Source: Ignavibacteria bacterium (GTDB lineage Bacteria > Bacteroidota > Ignavibacteria > Tepidaquicellales > OLB5). Taken from it: a stretch of DNA of 45,072 nt. A program made the position numbers and the translations under genes. Position 1 is the stretch's first letter; every line of letters begins with the position of its first letter. Shown here in pieces: positions 25,301-33,590 of this stretch. Under the pieces are notes generated by a model, which made no database searches, was not told the origin of the DNA, and saw nothing but the letters and a program-made list of their open reading frames with translations. The stretch covers positions 1 to 45,072 of the forward strand of contig JAUQWQ010000072.1 of the NCBI GenBank assembly GCA_030835085.1. Direction: 5' to 3'.

Positions 25301-25545
25301 TACACATTCAGTGTTTCGGGTACAGCAGAGCGAAACATCATATTGCTGTAAAAATTCTCCGTTCTTTCCTGCGGATAGTAGGTGATTGGATGCGTAATCA
25401 TAAGCTGCTTACCAGCAACTTTGCTGTTAAGCAGATTATTAGCCTGACCAAAAACAGGCTTCTGGTGTACCAAAAAACTAACGGATACTAACAGCATCAC
25501 TGCTGTTAGTATCCGCACTTTCATTAGCGAACTTGATATGATCAT
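22378..25545 (-). CDS. M6-protease-like T9SS cargo with FG-GAP repeats, active site degenerate
   Basis: A 1055-residue secreted protein. After the signal peptide (about 9-34) comes a region like immune-inhibitor-A M6 proteases (NYPDSVDAPPHDSLYFIHKL, SSKGRLVINY, HLGLPDLFDTETGRTAIGRFGLMDG, WEKQYLGWVDP). The expected HEFGH before LGLPDL reads ATIGS (286-290), so both zinc histidines and the Glu are lost. The middle part carries FG-GAP/VCBS-like repeats (ICDINGDGQQEIIL, VADLNGDNIAEVIFG). The end is a T9SS tail (NWPNPAYGKFTNIRYFL ... IYFAILELSGG). It is probably a surface-attached non-enzymatic relative. It sits directly after porV with a spacer of four bases. Confidence 0.82.
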   Translation of the reverse strand: MIISSSLMKVRILTAVMLLVSVSFLVHQKPVFGQANNLLNSKVAGKQLMITHPITYYPQERTENFYSNMMFRSAVPETLNVYAIRVQFKPDNNSQTTGDGRFDVSSNYPDSVDAPPHDSLYFIHKLEFLKNYYYKSSKGRLVINYVLLPSVRNLPNEMEVYSPRRTENLGRMGTFFNDVWRSADSTIDFSGINSNNSAFIIFHAGVGRDVDLASQGLFVGELDLPSIYMGLSTLRSIYGDTTQGYYTNEGTIISNSCMLPEQEYRIVNTSFGDIYLELGMNGIVVATIGSHLGLPDLFDTETGRTAIGRFGLMDGQAIFSYLGVFPPEPSAWEKQYLGWVDPIVAGTGGTYTTKAATLDFNGNESVYKILISGKEYFLVENRNRDAYGNGQTIYYVNQNGTRDSMYFTKDEDGFNSSDIWKLKGSITDVDELDWSVPGLKNDTANYQGGILVWHIDENVIEAKIGSNTINTDIDHRGVDVEEAKGSQDIGVVVSTPIGDIISDGFFVDFWYNGEHYRPSNIYRNEFNQTTFPNSKSYSNINSRVCLSAFSQIGPSMTFTYQVCGNVANISGFPRYVGIDTTGNAQPMGFDYNGNSFDEIFVNVNDTLFGFRDNGNPIRVDMPNGFLKDSASGYAVGFLNYNIGGNNKFVTGVSGSKLNLISFVIDTATGAPLVQSFDAGVNLTTPNLTVIGPNPPFSGNKIYTGTQNGKIGKFSLDSLLFTFDSVASNKIVGLALNIDGGLPGSYDFISADNKYLASSYIYFGQPVEIPTTPVRITNDNKIIRQGANGGDTVLSNNLGITTVNSTPTICDINGDGQQEIILTADNKIYVINKFGVVLDNFPYSIPNVTSITSGVAVADLNGDNIAEVIFGTGDGRVYAYSINGKVLDGFPINTGGRVRSTPAVINSNGNFGILIYSEDGYLYGYKTPWAYNDTRVLWKNFLRNSAHTNDGAGSLATVTSTQPCLPSDKVYNWPNPAYGKFTNIRYFLNGDVSGISIKIMDLSGELVTTLPGTTNKGLDNEVQWDISNVQSGIYFAILELSGGCSETASIKIAVVK

Positions 25546-25549
25546 TTAA

Positions 25550-26692
25550 TTATTTCTGGGGTTGTTCTTCAGTTTTCTTTTCTTCGGGTTTCTTTACTGT
25601 GGTTTCGGGCTGACCGAAATTTACAGAAAGAGTAAATCTTAAAGTATTTGCAAGAGGGTGGTTCTCTTCAATTGTATTTATGTAACTGAAATCAAAACCA
25701 TACATACTGTATCTTATGCTGGCGCCAAGGGTAATGAATTTTCTTTTACCTCTGTCGGGATCTTCATAAAAGAATCCGCCGCGTAAACCGATAAGTTTAG
25801 GATTGCCGTACCAGTATTCTGCTCCAACAGATGATTGAATTGATTTCATTACATTATCAATTCCTCCTCCAAATGAAGTGAAGATACCTTTGTAAACAGG
25901 GTCAGACTCGCCATTTTCTCTTCTTTTAACCAGAAGTTTTGCGAAATCAGCTGTCAAAGTTAAATTATTGAATTCGCTTTGGTATATATCATAAGCAAAA
26001 CCCAATCTTAAATTTGTAGGAAGCGGGTCAGCCTGGTCATTATCAACATATGTAACTTTAGGACCGATATTTGATAAGTTCATTCCTAAACCAAATTTGT
26101 TATTAAGGAATTTCAGTTTTGTTTTAGAAGGTTTCCATAACATGGAAATATCAAAACTGAGATCATATGCAGTACCGGTGCCCTGTTCACCCGCAACCGG
26201 ATCAACAGCAAGCTTACTGTAAATAAATCTTGTAACAACGCCTACACCAAGATCGCGGGTCACTTTTGTTCCGTAACCTACAGCCAGAGCGCCGTCAAAA
26301 GCCTGATAATCACCTATTTCATTACCGAATTCATCTGTCTGAATGATCCTACCGATATTGAGATATGTTATGCTTACACCTAAAGTACCTTTAAGTTTTT
26401 TCATGTAATATTTTCCTGCAAGGTAATCATAGAACAGGTCAGAGAGACCCAAACCCGGAAGCCATGGTGAGTGAGTTATAGAAACCTGTGAACCTTTTTG
26501 GAAACCCAGACCTGCAGGGTTCCAGAACATTGCGGAAGCATCGTTTATCATACCTGTGCCTGTTTCACCCATACCTGCGTTTAAAGAATTAGGACCGATT
26601 AATAAGAAAGGGACAGCTGATTCACCCTGCGCAAATACTCTGCCGGATAGCACAACGAAAACTGCCAGCACGCACATTTTGATTTTAAACAT
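25550..26692 (-). CDS. porV: T9SS outer-membrane protein PorV (LptO) family
   Basis: A 380-residue outer membrane barrel of the FadL-like PorV/PorQ type. The signal peptide ends VFAQ (about 22). The family start is VPFLLIGPNSLNAGMGETGTGMINDASAMFWNPAGLG, with a series of beta strands to the end; an unusual Lys/Glu/Pro-rich tail (VKKPEEKKTEEQPQK) follows the last strand. PorV acts with PorU in shuttling T9SS cargo and attaching it to the surface. The start has a strong AGGAGG about eight bases upstream. It lies directly after porU, as expected for an attachment-complex operon. Confidence 0.9.
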   Translation of the reverse strand: MFKIKMCVLAVFVVLSGRVFAQGESAVPFLLIGPNSLNAGMGETGTGMINDASAMFWNPAGLGFQKGSQVSITHSPWLPGLGLSDLFYDYLAGKYYMKKLKGTLGVSITYLNIGRIIQTDEFGNEIGDYQAFDGALAVGYGTKVTRDLGVGVVTRFIYSKLAVDPVAGEQGTGTAYDLSFDISMLWKPSKTKLKFLNNKFGLGMNLSNIGPKVTYVDNDQADPLPTNLRLGFAYDIYQSEFNNLTLTADFAKLLVKRRENGESDPVYKGIFTSFGGGIDNVMKSIQSSVGAEYWYGNPKLIGLRGGFFYEDPDRGKRKFITLGASIRYSMYGFDFSYINTIEENHPLANTLRFTLSVNFGQPETTVKKPEEKKTEEQPQK

Positions 26693-26732
26693 TTAAAGAA
26701 TCCTCCTGGATATATATTATTATTAACTATTT

Positions 26733-29700
26733 CTATTTTAAAACTGCTAATTTACCTGTATTTGTAACAGATAAACCGTCAACTGATTCAACAACAATTT
26801 TGTAAATATAAACACCATTTCCCAATGTTTCACCGTCCTGATCTTTCCCATCCCAGTCTATGACCACAAATTTATCTGAAATATTGGGTCTCTCGATCTC
26901 TTTGATTAATCTTCCCGCTACAGTATATACTTTGATCTTCACGTTTATATCTGCGGGATAGTTATGCTGAAATGTGAATGCTGTTTTATCCCAGAAAGGA
27001 TTGGGATAATTATAGATATTTGTAACCTGCAGAGTACCTGTCGAAGCAACATCAAACTCAATTGTGGCTTCGCTGGAATTATTATAAGTATCCCAGGCTC
27101 TGAGTTTTAGTGAATGCCTGCCAACTGCTAAACCTGAAAAGTCGTATTCAAGAGTACCTGACTTATAAGTTGTATCACTATTGTAATAATTAGTGAAATC
27201 GTACTTATTGTTTTCATTTCCGTCAAGCACGCCTTCAAGCTTATGACCAAGTGTTCCGGTAGTGTTAATTCCGGATTCATCAAAAAGATCAGCAATAAAT
27301 TTAGAATTCTCATTTACAACATCACCGCTCCGGAAATTCCTGGTATTCATGAACATACTTATCCTGGGTCCGGTTGAATCTAATTCAGCATTGGGATTAA
27401 TACCGCCTACAATAAAATTCCTGTTAATACCGGCACCATCATACTGGTTATTATAGAAGTAATTTATAAGTCTGCCTGCCTGGTTCTGGTAAGAAATATC
27501 TTTAGGAACTATGAACTCAGCTGTCCACTGTCCGTTTTGTACATTCTTGGTACCTGAATATATTATGCCGCCGTTCAATCTGAAGCTTTGAGGCGGATCG
27601 CACTCCTGTGTTGACCTGTTCCTGTCAACATCGTATATTTTGAGTACAAGTTTACCGTTATAATCATTCCAAAGGCTTGAATCGGCGCGAAGTACCGAGC
27701 CATATATCTTTATTTTGCTCAGAGCCTTCATCGTATCTCCTGCAAGCCCGCTGATACTATCTATGTGTGATCTGAATCTCGGCATTTGAACACGGATTGT
27801 GGGGTCACACATTAATATATACTTTGCATCATTATCCTGATACGTAATTTGATTTTTTGTATTAAAAATTGCAGTTCCAAACCTTTTCTGCAGAAGCAAA
27901 GTATCCCTGGGAACATAAAGATTACTGAATACTACATACATCAAAGCAGCGTTGCTTGATGCATATACCGGTCTTGAAGCTGCAAGTGTGCCAATAGCTC
28001 CTTTACGATTTGCCATCATAAATAATTCGCCGGCACTTGTATTTGAAGGATTATCAAACTTACTCATATCACAGCTTGCAATTGATACGAACGGATACCT
28101 GTTTGTATTATTGATAAGGCTAAGGATATTATCTTTTTCAAGAACGTATTCATGAGCCCATACGTCCGGACTACCGTGCCCGGTATAATGAATATTCAAT
28201 ACACCATCAGTCCAGTACTTGGCAATATCAGCATTAACCTGGGGTTTTCTTCTTCCCTGAGGGGTAATTACTGTCGGATAATTTTCCAAATATGTTTTTA
28301 CTTTATCAATAAAAGGCGGTGTATACTGCTCAGCCAAAGATTCACACTGGTTCAAATGAAAAATCCCTTCACATGGCGTTGAAGTGGTTGTTTCATCATC
28401 AGCAACAAAAAGCATTTTATTCTTCCAGTAACCGTTGTTTTCACCGTTTTCGTATGCTTCAATTTTATCGATGTAGTTGTTTACTTCAACCAGTGAGTTT
28501 GCAGGAATTCTGCCTATTGCAAGATCAGGCTTATCTATCAAATTCGCGCCATCAACTACATTTGCATAAAAATCATCCGTTGTAAGACCATCCACCTGGT
28601 GGATCTGGGGATCGGTTTTCTCCCAAGCAGGTACATAATTTGTTGCAGAACTGGGGAGCAGACCTTTATAATCAAAACTCCCGTCACCCATCAGGCATAT
28701 AAATGCAGGTCTTGTGCTCCAGTTTTCAAATGAGTATTTAATAAAATCTCTTATAGCAACTGCATCATAAACACCGCCTGAAAATTCGTTAAAGACCTGT
28801 TCTGTGGTAACAACCATAGTTTTCAGATAATCCGGATTTGTCGGTCCGCCCTGCTCTCTTTTGGTTTTAAGTCTTTCGGCAGCTGAAATAAAATCTTTAT
28901 GAGTAATAATTAAAAAGCTCGCACCGTCTGAAATACCATGAAGGTTCTGATTTGAGACTCTTGATGAAATTGAAGTCTGGGTAAGGTTTTTATAACCGTT
29001 TTGTCCCACAACAAAATACCTGCTTAAGTTCCCGCCTGATTCTGTCTTCTGAAATTTTACATTAGATGACGATGCCGATATTGGCTGTATGAGCTTAACA
29101 TCACTGAATGATGTAGCATCAAAAACCCTTATATTGTTGTTTGAAAATGACGAAACATTATATTCAACCAGCGCTGCTGTATCGGGAGAATTAAATCTCA
29201 GGAAATCACCGGATGCGGAATTGAATCTTCTCTGGTAAAGTATTTCATACCAGTCCAGGTATCCCTGTGCTTCACCGTTTGAGGCATAAAAGGTAGAGCG
29301 GAGTTTAACCTGCTCACCGTTTGTTTTTTGGGATTGGTTGACTGTAAAACTGGAAACACCTGTATTGATCCATGCATTAAATCCTGCTTCAACGCAGTAT
29401 AAATTGAAAAGGTATTCAGACATATTTGAATAATCATCTTTTACCTGGAAATATCCGGAGTTGGGACATACTACCCTTTGGGCAAGTTTTATCCTGTAAA
29501 AAATATCGGATCCTCCAGCCAAACCTGAAAGTGTGGTATTCCATTCTATAGACTGCCCCGGGTTCCTGCCGAAGCTGAGCCATAAATTTCCTTCATTGAT
29601 CAGGTTCGTATTTTCAGGCTCTTCAAAGAGCTTTTCTGTGAAAGTTGAAGGTACTACCGCAGGGTTACCGTTTTCAGACTGGGTTAAAACCATTCTTTTC

Positions 29701-30896
29701 CCGTTATTGGGAGTATTAAAACATAACCAGTAATAATTTGAACGTGAATAATAATTCAACACATGATTATATGTATTATTCACTGAATCATAAATCCACG
29801 GATTAATTGATTTCCCGTAAAAGATTATATAATCATCATTATTAAAAACCCCATCATTTTCGCCTTCTATATATATAGCGTTTTCTATCAGATCTTCCGG
29901 ACGGGTAAATGCCATCCTTTCAGGAAGAAGTTCTCCGCCGTTGCCGTATATTTTAATTGTCCTCGGATCTATTCCGTTCAGATTTATTCCTGCACCATCA
30001 AGGATATTTTTGGTGATCTTATAAATACCTTCACTGGTACCGTCACCATTATCTTTAATTTCCAGCTTATACCAGTCCCCGGAAGCCAATACACTATTTG
30101 TTACAAGTCTCTCTTTAATAACATTCCTTAATTTCGGGTTCATCCACGAAGCGGCATTGCTGAAGTTTATTCCGCTGTTTGTAAGTAACGCTACTTCTTC
30201 CCTGCTGCGAGGCCGGCTCAGCATAACAGGTGATTCACCAAATGTGATTCTAACACGAATCCTGGAATAATACCTTACACTTTTAGTTACCGGATTATAC
30301 TGAAAAGGATATATCACGACATTACCTGTAACTGCATCCCTTAACGGACCCACACCATCCAGGCTAACAAATTTTTCGGGGAGATATTTATTCTGTGTAT
30401 ACTCCGCGGATTTGTTATATGTATAAATAACGTTTTCAAAACTCCGTATATTGGGATTAAACAATTTTACGCCGGGAACAGGAGCAACATTAACGTTTTG
30501 CTCTTCCTTCATATCATAATCAATTACCTGTACTGTATTGCTGCGCTCAGAGGGAAGGAATACAGAAAGGCTCCTGTACTTCAGGTCAGGGCTGCCGCTG
30601 AATGATATTGATTTATCCAGCCCGTACTGAAATTCATATACTGAAAAATTTTCACCGTTAGAACTGAAATTTTGTGAATAAACATTTGCAGGGTAATATT
30701 CAAATTCTATATACGATGAATTTGATGAAATGATCTTGTAGTCCTGTGAGACCTCACCAAAGAGATAATCACTCATTTCGAGAGATTTCTTTTCGCTGTT
30801 TATCGGGCTTTTAGTGAACGGGTCACCGCCCTGTGCAAAAATGCTTACACCGGTAAGAATAAGTAAAGCTATCAGGGAATTTTTGAATGATTTCAT
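26733..30896 (-). CDS. porU: Type IX secretion system sortase PorU
   Basis: A 1387-residue cell-surface cysteine protease of the C25 (gingipain) family that removes the C-terminal signal from T9SS cargo. Following the signal peptide come a long beta-rich N-terminal part and the C25 catalytic domain. That domain has LNIHYTGHGSPDVW (His, about 900) and FVSIASCDMSKFDNPSNTSAGELFM (Cys, about 940), then an Ig-like segment. The last domain is a FlgD-like T9SS-type tail (NYPNPFWDKTAFTF ... VYIYKIVVES). The 5' leader has a candidate promoter and a terminator-like hairpin (see those features). It is followed by porV and an M6-like cargo, so this is a T9SS assembly locus. Confidence 0.93.
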   Translation of the reverse strand: MKSFKNSLIALLILTGVSIFAQGGDPFTKSPINSEKKSLEMSDYLFGEVSQDYKIISSNSSYIEFEYYPANVYSQNFSSNGENFSVYEFQYGLDKSISFSGSPDLKYRSLSVFLPSERSNTVQVIDYDMKEEQNVNVAPVPGVKLFNPNIRSFENVIYTYNKSAEYTQNKYLPEKFVSLDGVGPLRDAVTGNVVIYPFQYNPVTKSVRYYSRIRVRITFGESPVMLSRPRSREEVALLTNSGINFSNAASWMNPKLRNVIKERLVTNSVLASGDWYKLEIKDNGDGTSEGIYKITKNILDGAGINLNGIDPRTIKIYGNGGELLPERMAFTRPEDLIENAIYIEGENDGVFNNDDYIIFYGKSINPWIYDSVNNTYNHVLNYYSRSNYYWLCFNTPNNGKRMVLTQSENGNPAVVPSTFTEKLFEEPENTNLINEGNLWLSFGRNPGQSIEWNTTLSGLAGGSDIFYRIKLAQRVVCPNSGYFQVKDDYSNMSEYLFNLYCVEAGFNAWINTGVSSFTVNQSQKTNGEQVKLRSTFYASNGEAQGYLDWYEILYQRRFNSASGDFLRFNSPDTAALVEYNVSSFSNNNIRVFDATSFSDVKLIQPISASSSNVKFQKTESGGNLSRYFVVGQNGYKNLTQTSISSRVSNQNLHGISDGASFLIITHKDFISAAERLKTKREQGGPTNPDYLKTMVVTTEQVFNEFSGGVYDAVAIRDFIKYSFENWSTRPAFICLMGDGSFDYKGLLPSSATNYVPAWEKTDPQIHQVDGLTTDDFYANVVDGANLIDKPDLAIGRIPANSLVEVNNYIDKIEAYENGENNGYWKNKMLFVADDETTTSTPCEGIFHLNQCESLAEQYTPPFIDKVKTYLENYPTVITPQGRRKPQVNADIAKYWTDGVLNIHYTGHGSPDVWAHEYVLEKDNILSLINNTNRYPFVSIASCDMSKFDNPSNTSAGELFMMANRKGAIGTLAASRPVYASSNAALMYVVFSNLYVPRDTLLLQKRFGTAIFNTKNQITYQDNDAKYILMCDPTIRVQMPRFRSHIDSISGLAGDTMKALSKIKIYGSVLRADSSLWNDYNGKLVLKIYDVDRNRSTQECDPPQSFRLNGGIIYSGTKNVQNGQWTAEFIVPKDISYQNQAGRLINYFYNNQYDGAGINRNFIVGGINPNAELDSTGPRISMFMNTRNFRSGDVVNENSKFIADLFDESGINTTGTLGHKLEGVLDGNENNKYDFTNYYNSDTTYKSGTLEYDFSGLAVGRHSLKLRAWDTYNNSSEATIEFDVASTGTLQVTNIYNYPNPFWDKTAFTFQHNYPADINVKIKVYTVAGRLIKEIERPNISDKFVVIDWDGKDQDGETLGNGVYIYKIVVESVDGLSVTNTGKLAVLK

Positions 30897-30921
30897 TCTA
30901 TTAAAATTTAGTTATTTTAAA

Positions 30922-30960
30922 TAAAAAAACCGAAATTGAATAAATAGTTCAATTCGGCTT
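30922..30960 (-). terminator. Terminator-like hairpin in the porU leader
   Basis: Read on the minus strand: CCGAATTGAA, loop CTATTTA, TTCAATTTCGG (one bulged base), then TTTTTTTAT. It ends 26 bases before the porU ATG and so could stop or attenuate transcripts entering porU. It may simply terminate the transcript of the upstream GT9 gene. Confidence 0.7.
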
Positions 30961-31061
30961 TATAAAATCCTCTATAAAAAAATTGCTAGCGGTATCCGTA
31001 TTATAAAACCGAAATTAAAACCTCTAACAATTTCTCTATAAATTTTACCCTCTTTTAAAGC

Positions 31062-31090
31062 AATATATATTGCTAAGTAAGAAATGTCAA
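31062..31090 (-). promoter_or_regulatory. Candidate porU promoter with palindromic -10
   Basis: On the minus strand TTGACA (31090-31085), 17 bases, then TATATT (31067-31062), a near-consensus sigma-70 promoter. The -10 lies inside a perfect 16-bp palindrome AGCAATATATATTGCT (31059-31074), a possible operator. The leader to porU would be about 155 bases. Confidence 0.55.
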
Positions 31091-31138
31091 GACAAAATGA
31101 ACCAATAAAAAGCCGAATTTTGCGTTAAATATACTGAT

Positions 31139-32242
31139 TTAAACAGATAAATAGGCCATACAAGTTTCCAAAACATCTGTTATTTCAATATTTTTTATCA
31201 TCCCACCAGATGCCTGTATTGAAGCTTTTTGGGTACCTACCGGTCCCCATTCATAAGCTTTTGTAGGGCCAAACAACCCAATAACCGGAATATCAAATCC
31301 GGAAGCAAGATGCATAATTCCTGTATCATTTGAAATAAATAAACCGGTTTTGCTGATATTTGCAGCGTTTTTCATAATTTCCCCGCAGTACTTTGCATAC
31401 TCTATTTGCGGGTATTTTTCCCTGAGCATTTTTTCCAGTTCATTTACACACTTTGTATCAGCGGGACCCTCGGAAATATAAAAATATGCACGGGTTCTAT
31501 TATACAGCAAATCCATTAAACCGGCGAATTTTTCAAACGGCCAGATATTGCCTTCTTTTGCCGCGCCGGGATGTAGTCCGATAACAACTCTATTTTTGTT
31601 CGGGAAATTCTTCGCATAAAACTCATCTGCAAATTTCTGTTGTTCAGAATTTACCGTGAGCAGCAAATGATTTTCTTCAGGTGTAATTCCTATCTGACGA
31701 ATTACGTCAAGATTTCTTTCGATCTGGTGTACTTTCTTAGAATCCCATAAAAAATCATTCTTAATATTTAATGTATACCCGATCTTATTTGGCTCATAGT
31801 CTTTTGACCTTACTCCAACCCTGATTTTAGCCTGTGAATAATAACCCAGCAGGTGATTGGTAGCGGAAAATATTACCGATGATGGCACGATTGCGATCTG
31901 CGGGTTCTTATCACGAATATCTTTTACTGTATTGATAAAATTTTCTAAACCATATTCATACATAAGGATATTATCAACCGGTGAATTATTGTTTTCGAAT
32001 ATTTCTTTAAAGCCCGTTGATCTTTTTGTCACAATTGTTATTTCGGCATCGGGGAATTTTTTGCGTACCGATCTCATCATTGGTACCGAACACAGCATAT
32101 CTCCAAGCTGGTGCCTTACAATTATTAAAATACTTTTGATATCTGTAAACATTCCAGGCGAGGGTGTAATATCTTTTTCAAGTACAAATCCTTTAAAGAT
32201 CTTTAAGCCAAAATCACCAAGTACTTTTTCGGTCTTGCTCAA
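31139..32242 (-). CDS. Family 9 glycosyltransferase (heptosyltransferase-like)
   Basis: A 367-residue GT9 enzyme of the type that adds heptose to lipopolysaccharide cores. It shows IKSILIIVRHQLGDMLCSVPMMRSVRKKFPDAEITIVTK near the start. Further on come VVIGLHPGAAKEGNIWPFEKFAGLMDLL and ISNDTGIMHLASGFDIPVIGLFGPTKAYEWGP, the donor-binding GT9 signature. No membrane segment. The start is TTG at 32242; the 31 residues before the usual first strand are an N-terminal extension, so an internal start near MFTDIKS is possible. The small membrane protein and dNK genes lie just upstream on the same strand. Confidence 0.92.
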   Translation of the reverse strand: MSKTEKVLGDFGLKIFKGFVLEKDITPSPGMFTDIKSILIIVRHQLGDMLCSVPMMRSVRKKFPDAEITIVTKRSTGFKEIFENNNSPVDNILMYEYGLENFINTVKDIRDKNPQIAIVPSSVIFSATNHLLGYYSQAKIRVGVRSKDYEPNKIGYTLNIKNDFLWDSKKVHQIERNLDVIRQIGITPEENHLLLTVNSEQQKFADEFYAKNFPNKNRVVIGLHPGAAKEGNIWPFEKFAGLMDLLYNRTRAYFYISEGPADTKCVNELEKMLREKYPQIEYAKYCGEIMKNAANISKTGLFISNDTGIMHLASGFDIPVIGLFGPTKAYEWGPVGTQKASIQASGGMIKNIEITDVLETCMAYLSV

Positions 32243-32253
32243 TATATTTAAAA

Positions 32254-32427
32254 TTAATCTTTTTTTACTTCCCGGTACTCAGCATCCTGTATCATATTAA
32301 CATCATAAGTCTTCTTTGGAGGGTTTTGGGCGGATTTGTTTTTTTGAGACGCAGAAACATTTTTTATTATCCTTCTTAAAAAAAGGTACACAAAGTAAAC
32401 CAAAATAGCTATAATTACATATTTCAT
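32254..32427 (-). CDS. Small single-pass membrane protein (57 aa)
   Basis: Translation MKYVIIAILVYFVYLFLRRI, then KNVSASQKNKSAQNPPKKTY and DVNMIQDAEYREVKKD. It has one hydrophobic helix at the N-terminus followed by a basic stretch and an acidic tail containing a DAEYREV phrase, similar in layout to small Bacteroidota proteins of unknown function (for example DUF4834-type). Its ATG overlaps the stop codon of the kinase gene by one base (TAATG), which suggests translational coupling. It is followed by the GT9 gene. Coding is supported by this overlap and by the ordered composition; function unknown. Confidence 0.65.
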   Translation of the reverse strand: MKYVIIAILVYFVYLFLRRIIKNVSASQKNKSAQNPPKKTYDVNMIQDAEYREVKKD

Positions 32428-33095
32428 TATTGAGCCGCTTTCCGAAGTGAAGGATTATAATATTTCACAGCCGAAAGATCTGATTTAAAGATCTCATTTA
32501 CCAGTTCATCAAAATCCGCAGGATTGTTTACAAAATCGGTCTCTTCGCAGTTCACTATCATGATCTTGGTCGCTTTATATCTTGAAAAGAAATAGTTATA
32601 AGCTTCATTAAGGCTGTTTATGTAATCTTCGCTGATTTCCTTTTCAATTTCACGGCTTCTTTTCCTGATATTTGTCATCAGCCTTTCAACGGATGACTGC
32701 AGGTAAATTACAAGGTCAGGAACAACAACTCCTTTATCAAGTCCGGTAACTACATGTTCGTATATTTTAAGCTCATCATCACTCAGGTTAAGGTATGCAA
32801 ATATTTTATCTTTTTCGAAAATGTAATCACTGATGACAAAATTCTGGAACAATTCTTTCTGGTGAACTTCCTGAAGCTGAGTGTATCTTTCCAGCAGAAA
32901 GAACATCTGCGTTCTGAAGGCATATTCTTCGGGTTTAACATAGAATTTTTCAAGGAAAGGGTTATCTTCAAAATTTTCAAGAATAATCTTGGCATTCAGC
33001 CTTTCTGCTAGCATCTGAGCAATAGAAGTTTTACCCGCTCCAATAACGCCTTCTACAGCAATATAGCTTAACCCGGAATTATTGTAGTTACTCAT
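32427..33095 (-). CDS. Deoxynucleoside kinase (deoxyadenosine/deoxyguanosine-kinase type)
   Basis: A 222-residue P-loop kinase that phosphorylates deoxynucleosides. The P-loop is VEGVIGAGKTS near residue 14. Then come the RTQMFFLLERYTQL and NFVISDYIFEKDKIFAYLNL regions (DRS-like base-binding part), and the LID-type arginines in RKRSREIEKEISEDYI near 142. The start ATG at 33095 follows a TTG at 33098; both are possible, the ATG is preferred. The folK stop codon (TGA at 33102-33100) is only four bases upstream. It clusters with folate genes and likely serves nucleotide salvage. Confidence 0.9.
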   Translation of the reverse strand: MSNYNNSGLSYIAVEGVIGAGKTSIAQMLAERLNAKIILENFEDNPFLEKFYVKPEEYAFRTQMFFLLERYTQLQEVHQKELFQNFVISDYIFEKDKIFAYLNLSDDELKIYEHVVTGLDKGVVVPDLVIYLQSSVERLMTNIRKRSREIEKEISEDYINSLNEAYNYFFSRYKATKIMIVNCEETDFVNNPADFDELVNEIFKSDLSAVKYYNPSLRKAAQ

Positions 33096-33099
33096 CAAA

Positions 33100-33588
33100 T
33101 CAACTGATCTGTTTTACTTTGCAATTATCTTTACTGCTTTTATAAAGGCTATAAATATCATTTTTCAGAACCGGGTGCCTGTATCCCGGGATAATATCAA
33201 CAAGCGGTTTCAGCACAAAATTCCTGCACTCTATGTAGGGATGTGGTATCTTAATTAAATGCTTTCTTATCACCAGGTTACCGTAAAATAAAATATCTAT
33301 ATCAAGCTCCCTGGCTTGCCACTTAGGATTATTTGTTCGTCCTGCTTTCTTTTCTGTTCGTTTTGCAGTTTCAAGTAATTCTGCAGGAGTAAGCCTGCAT
33401 AAGAAAACCGCTGCGCAGTTATAGAAGCTTTTTTGTTTTTTAAAGCCCCAGGGTTCAGTCTCGTAAATATTCGATACTTTTAAGAGATTCAATTCTTTAT
33501 TCAAAGCAAGAGTTTTTAAAGCAAAATTTATATTCCTTAACCTGTTTCCTTTATTCGAACCGAAACCAAGTACAACAAGCTCAGCCAT
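33100..33588 (-). CDS. folK: 2-amino-4-hydroxy-6-hydroxymethyldihydropteridine pyrophosphokinase
   Basis: A 162-residue HPPK, which transfers pyrophosphate from ATP to 6-hydroxymethyl-dihydropterin in folate synthesis. Motifs seen are VLGFGSNKGNRLRNI, SNIYETEPWGF, the catalytic stretch AREL-DIDILFY (about 92-102) and IPHPYIECRNFVLKPLVDI. It is preceded two bases upstream by folB, its pathway neighbour, so they form an operon. Length fits the family. Confidence 0.95.
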   Translation of the reverse strand: MAELVVLGFGSNKGNRLRNINFALKTLALNKELNLLKVSNIYETEPWGFKKQKSFYNCAAVFLCRLTPAELLETAKRTEKKAGRTNNPKWQARELDIDILFYGNLVIRKHLIKIPHPYIECRNFVLKPLVDIIPGYRHPVLKNDIYSLYKSSKDNCKVKQIS

Positions 33589-33590
33589 AT

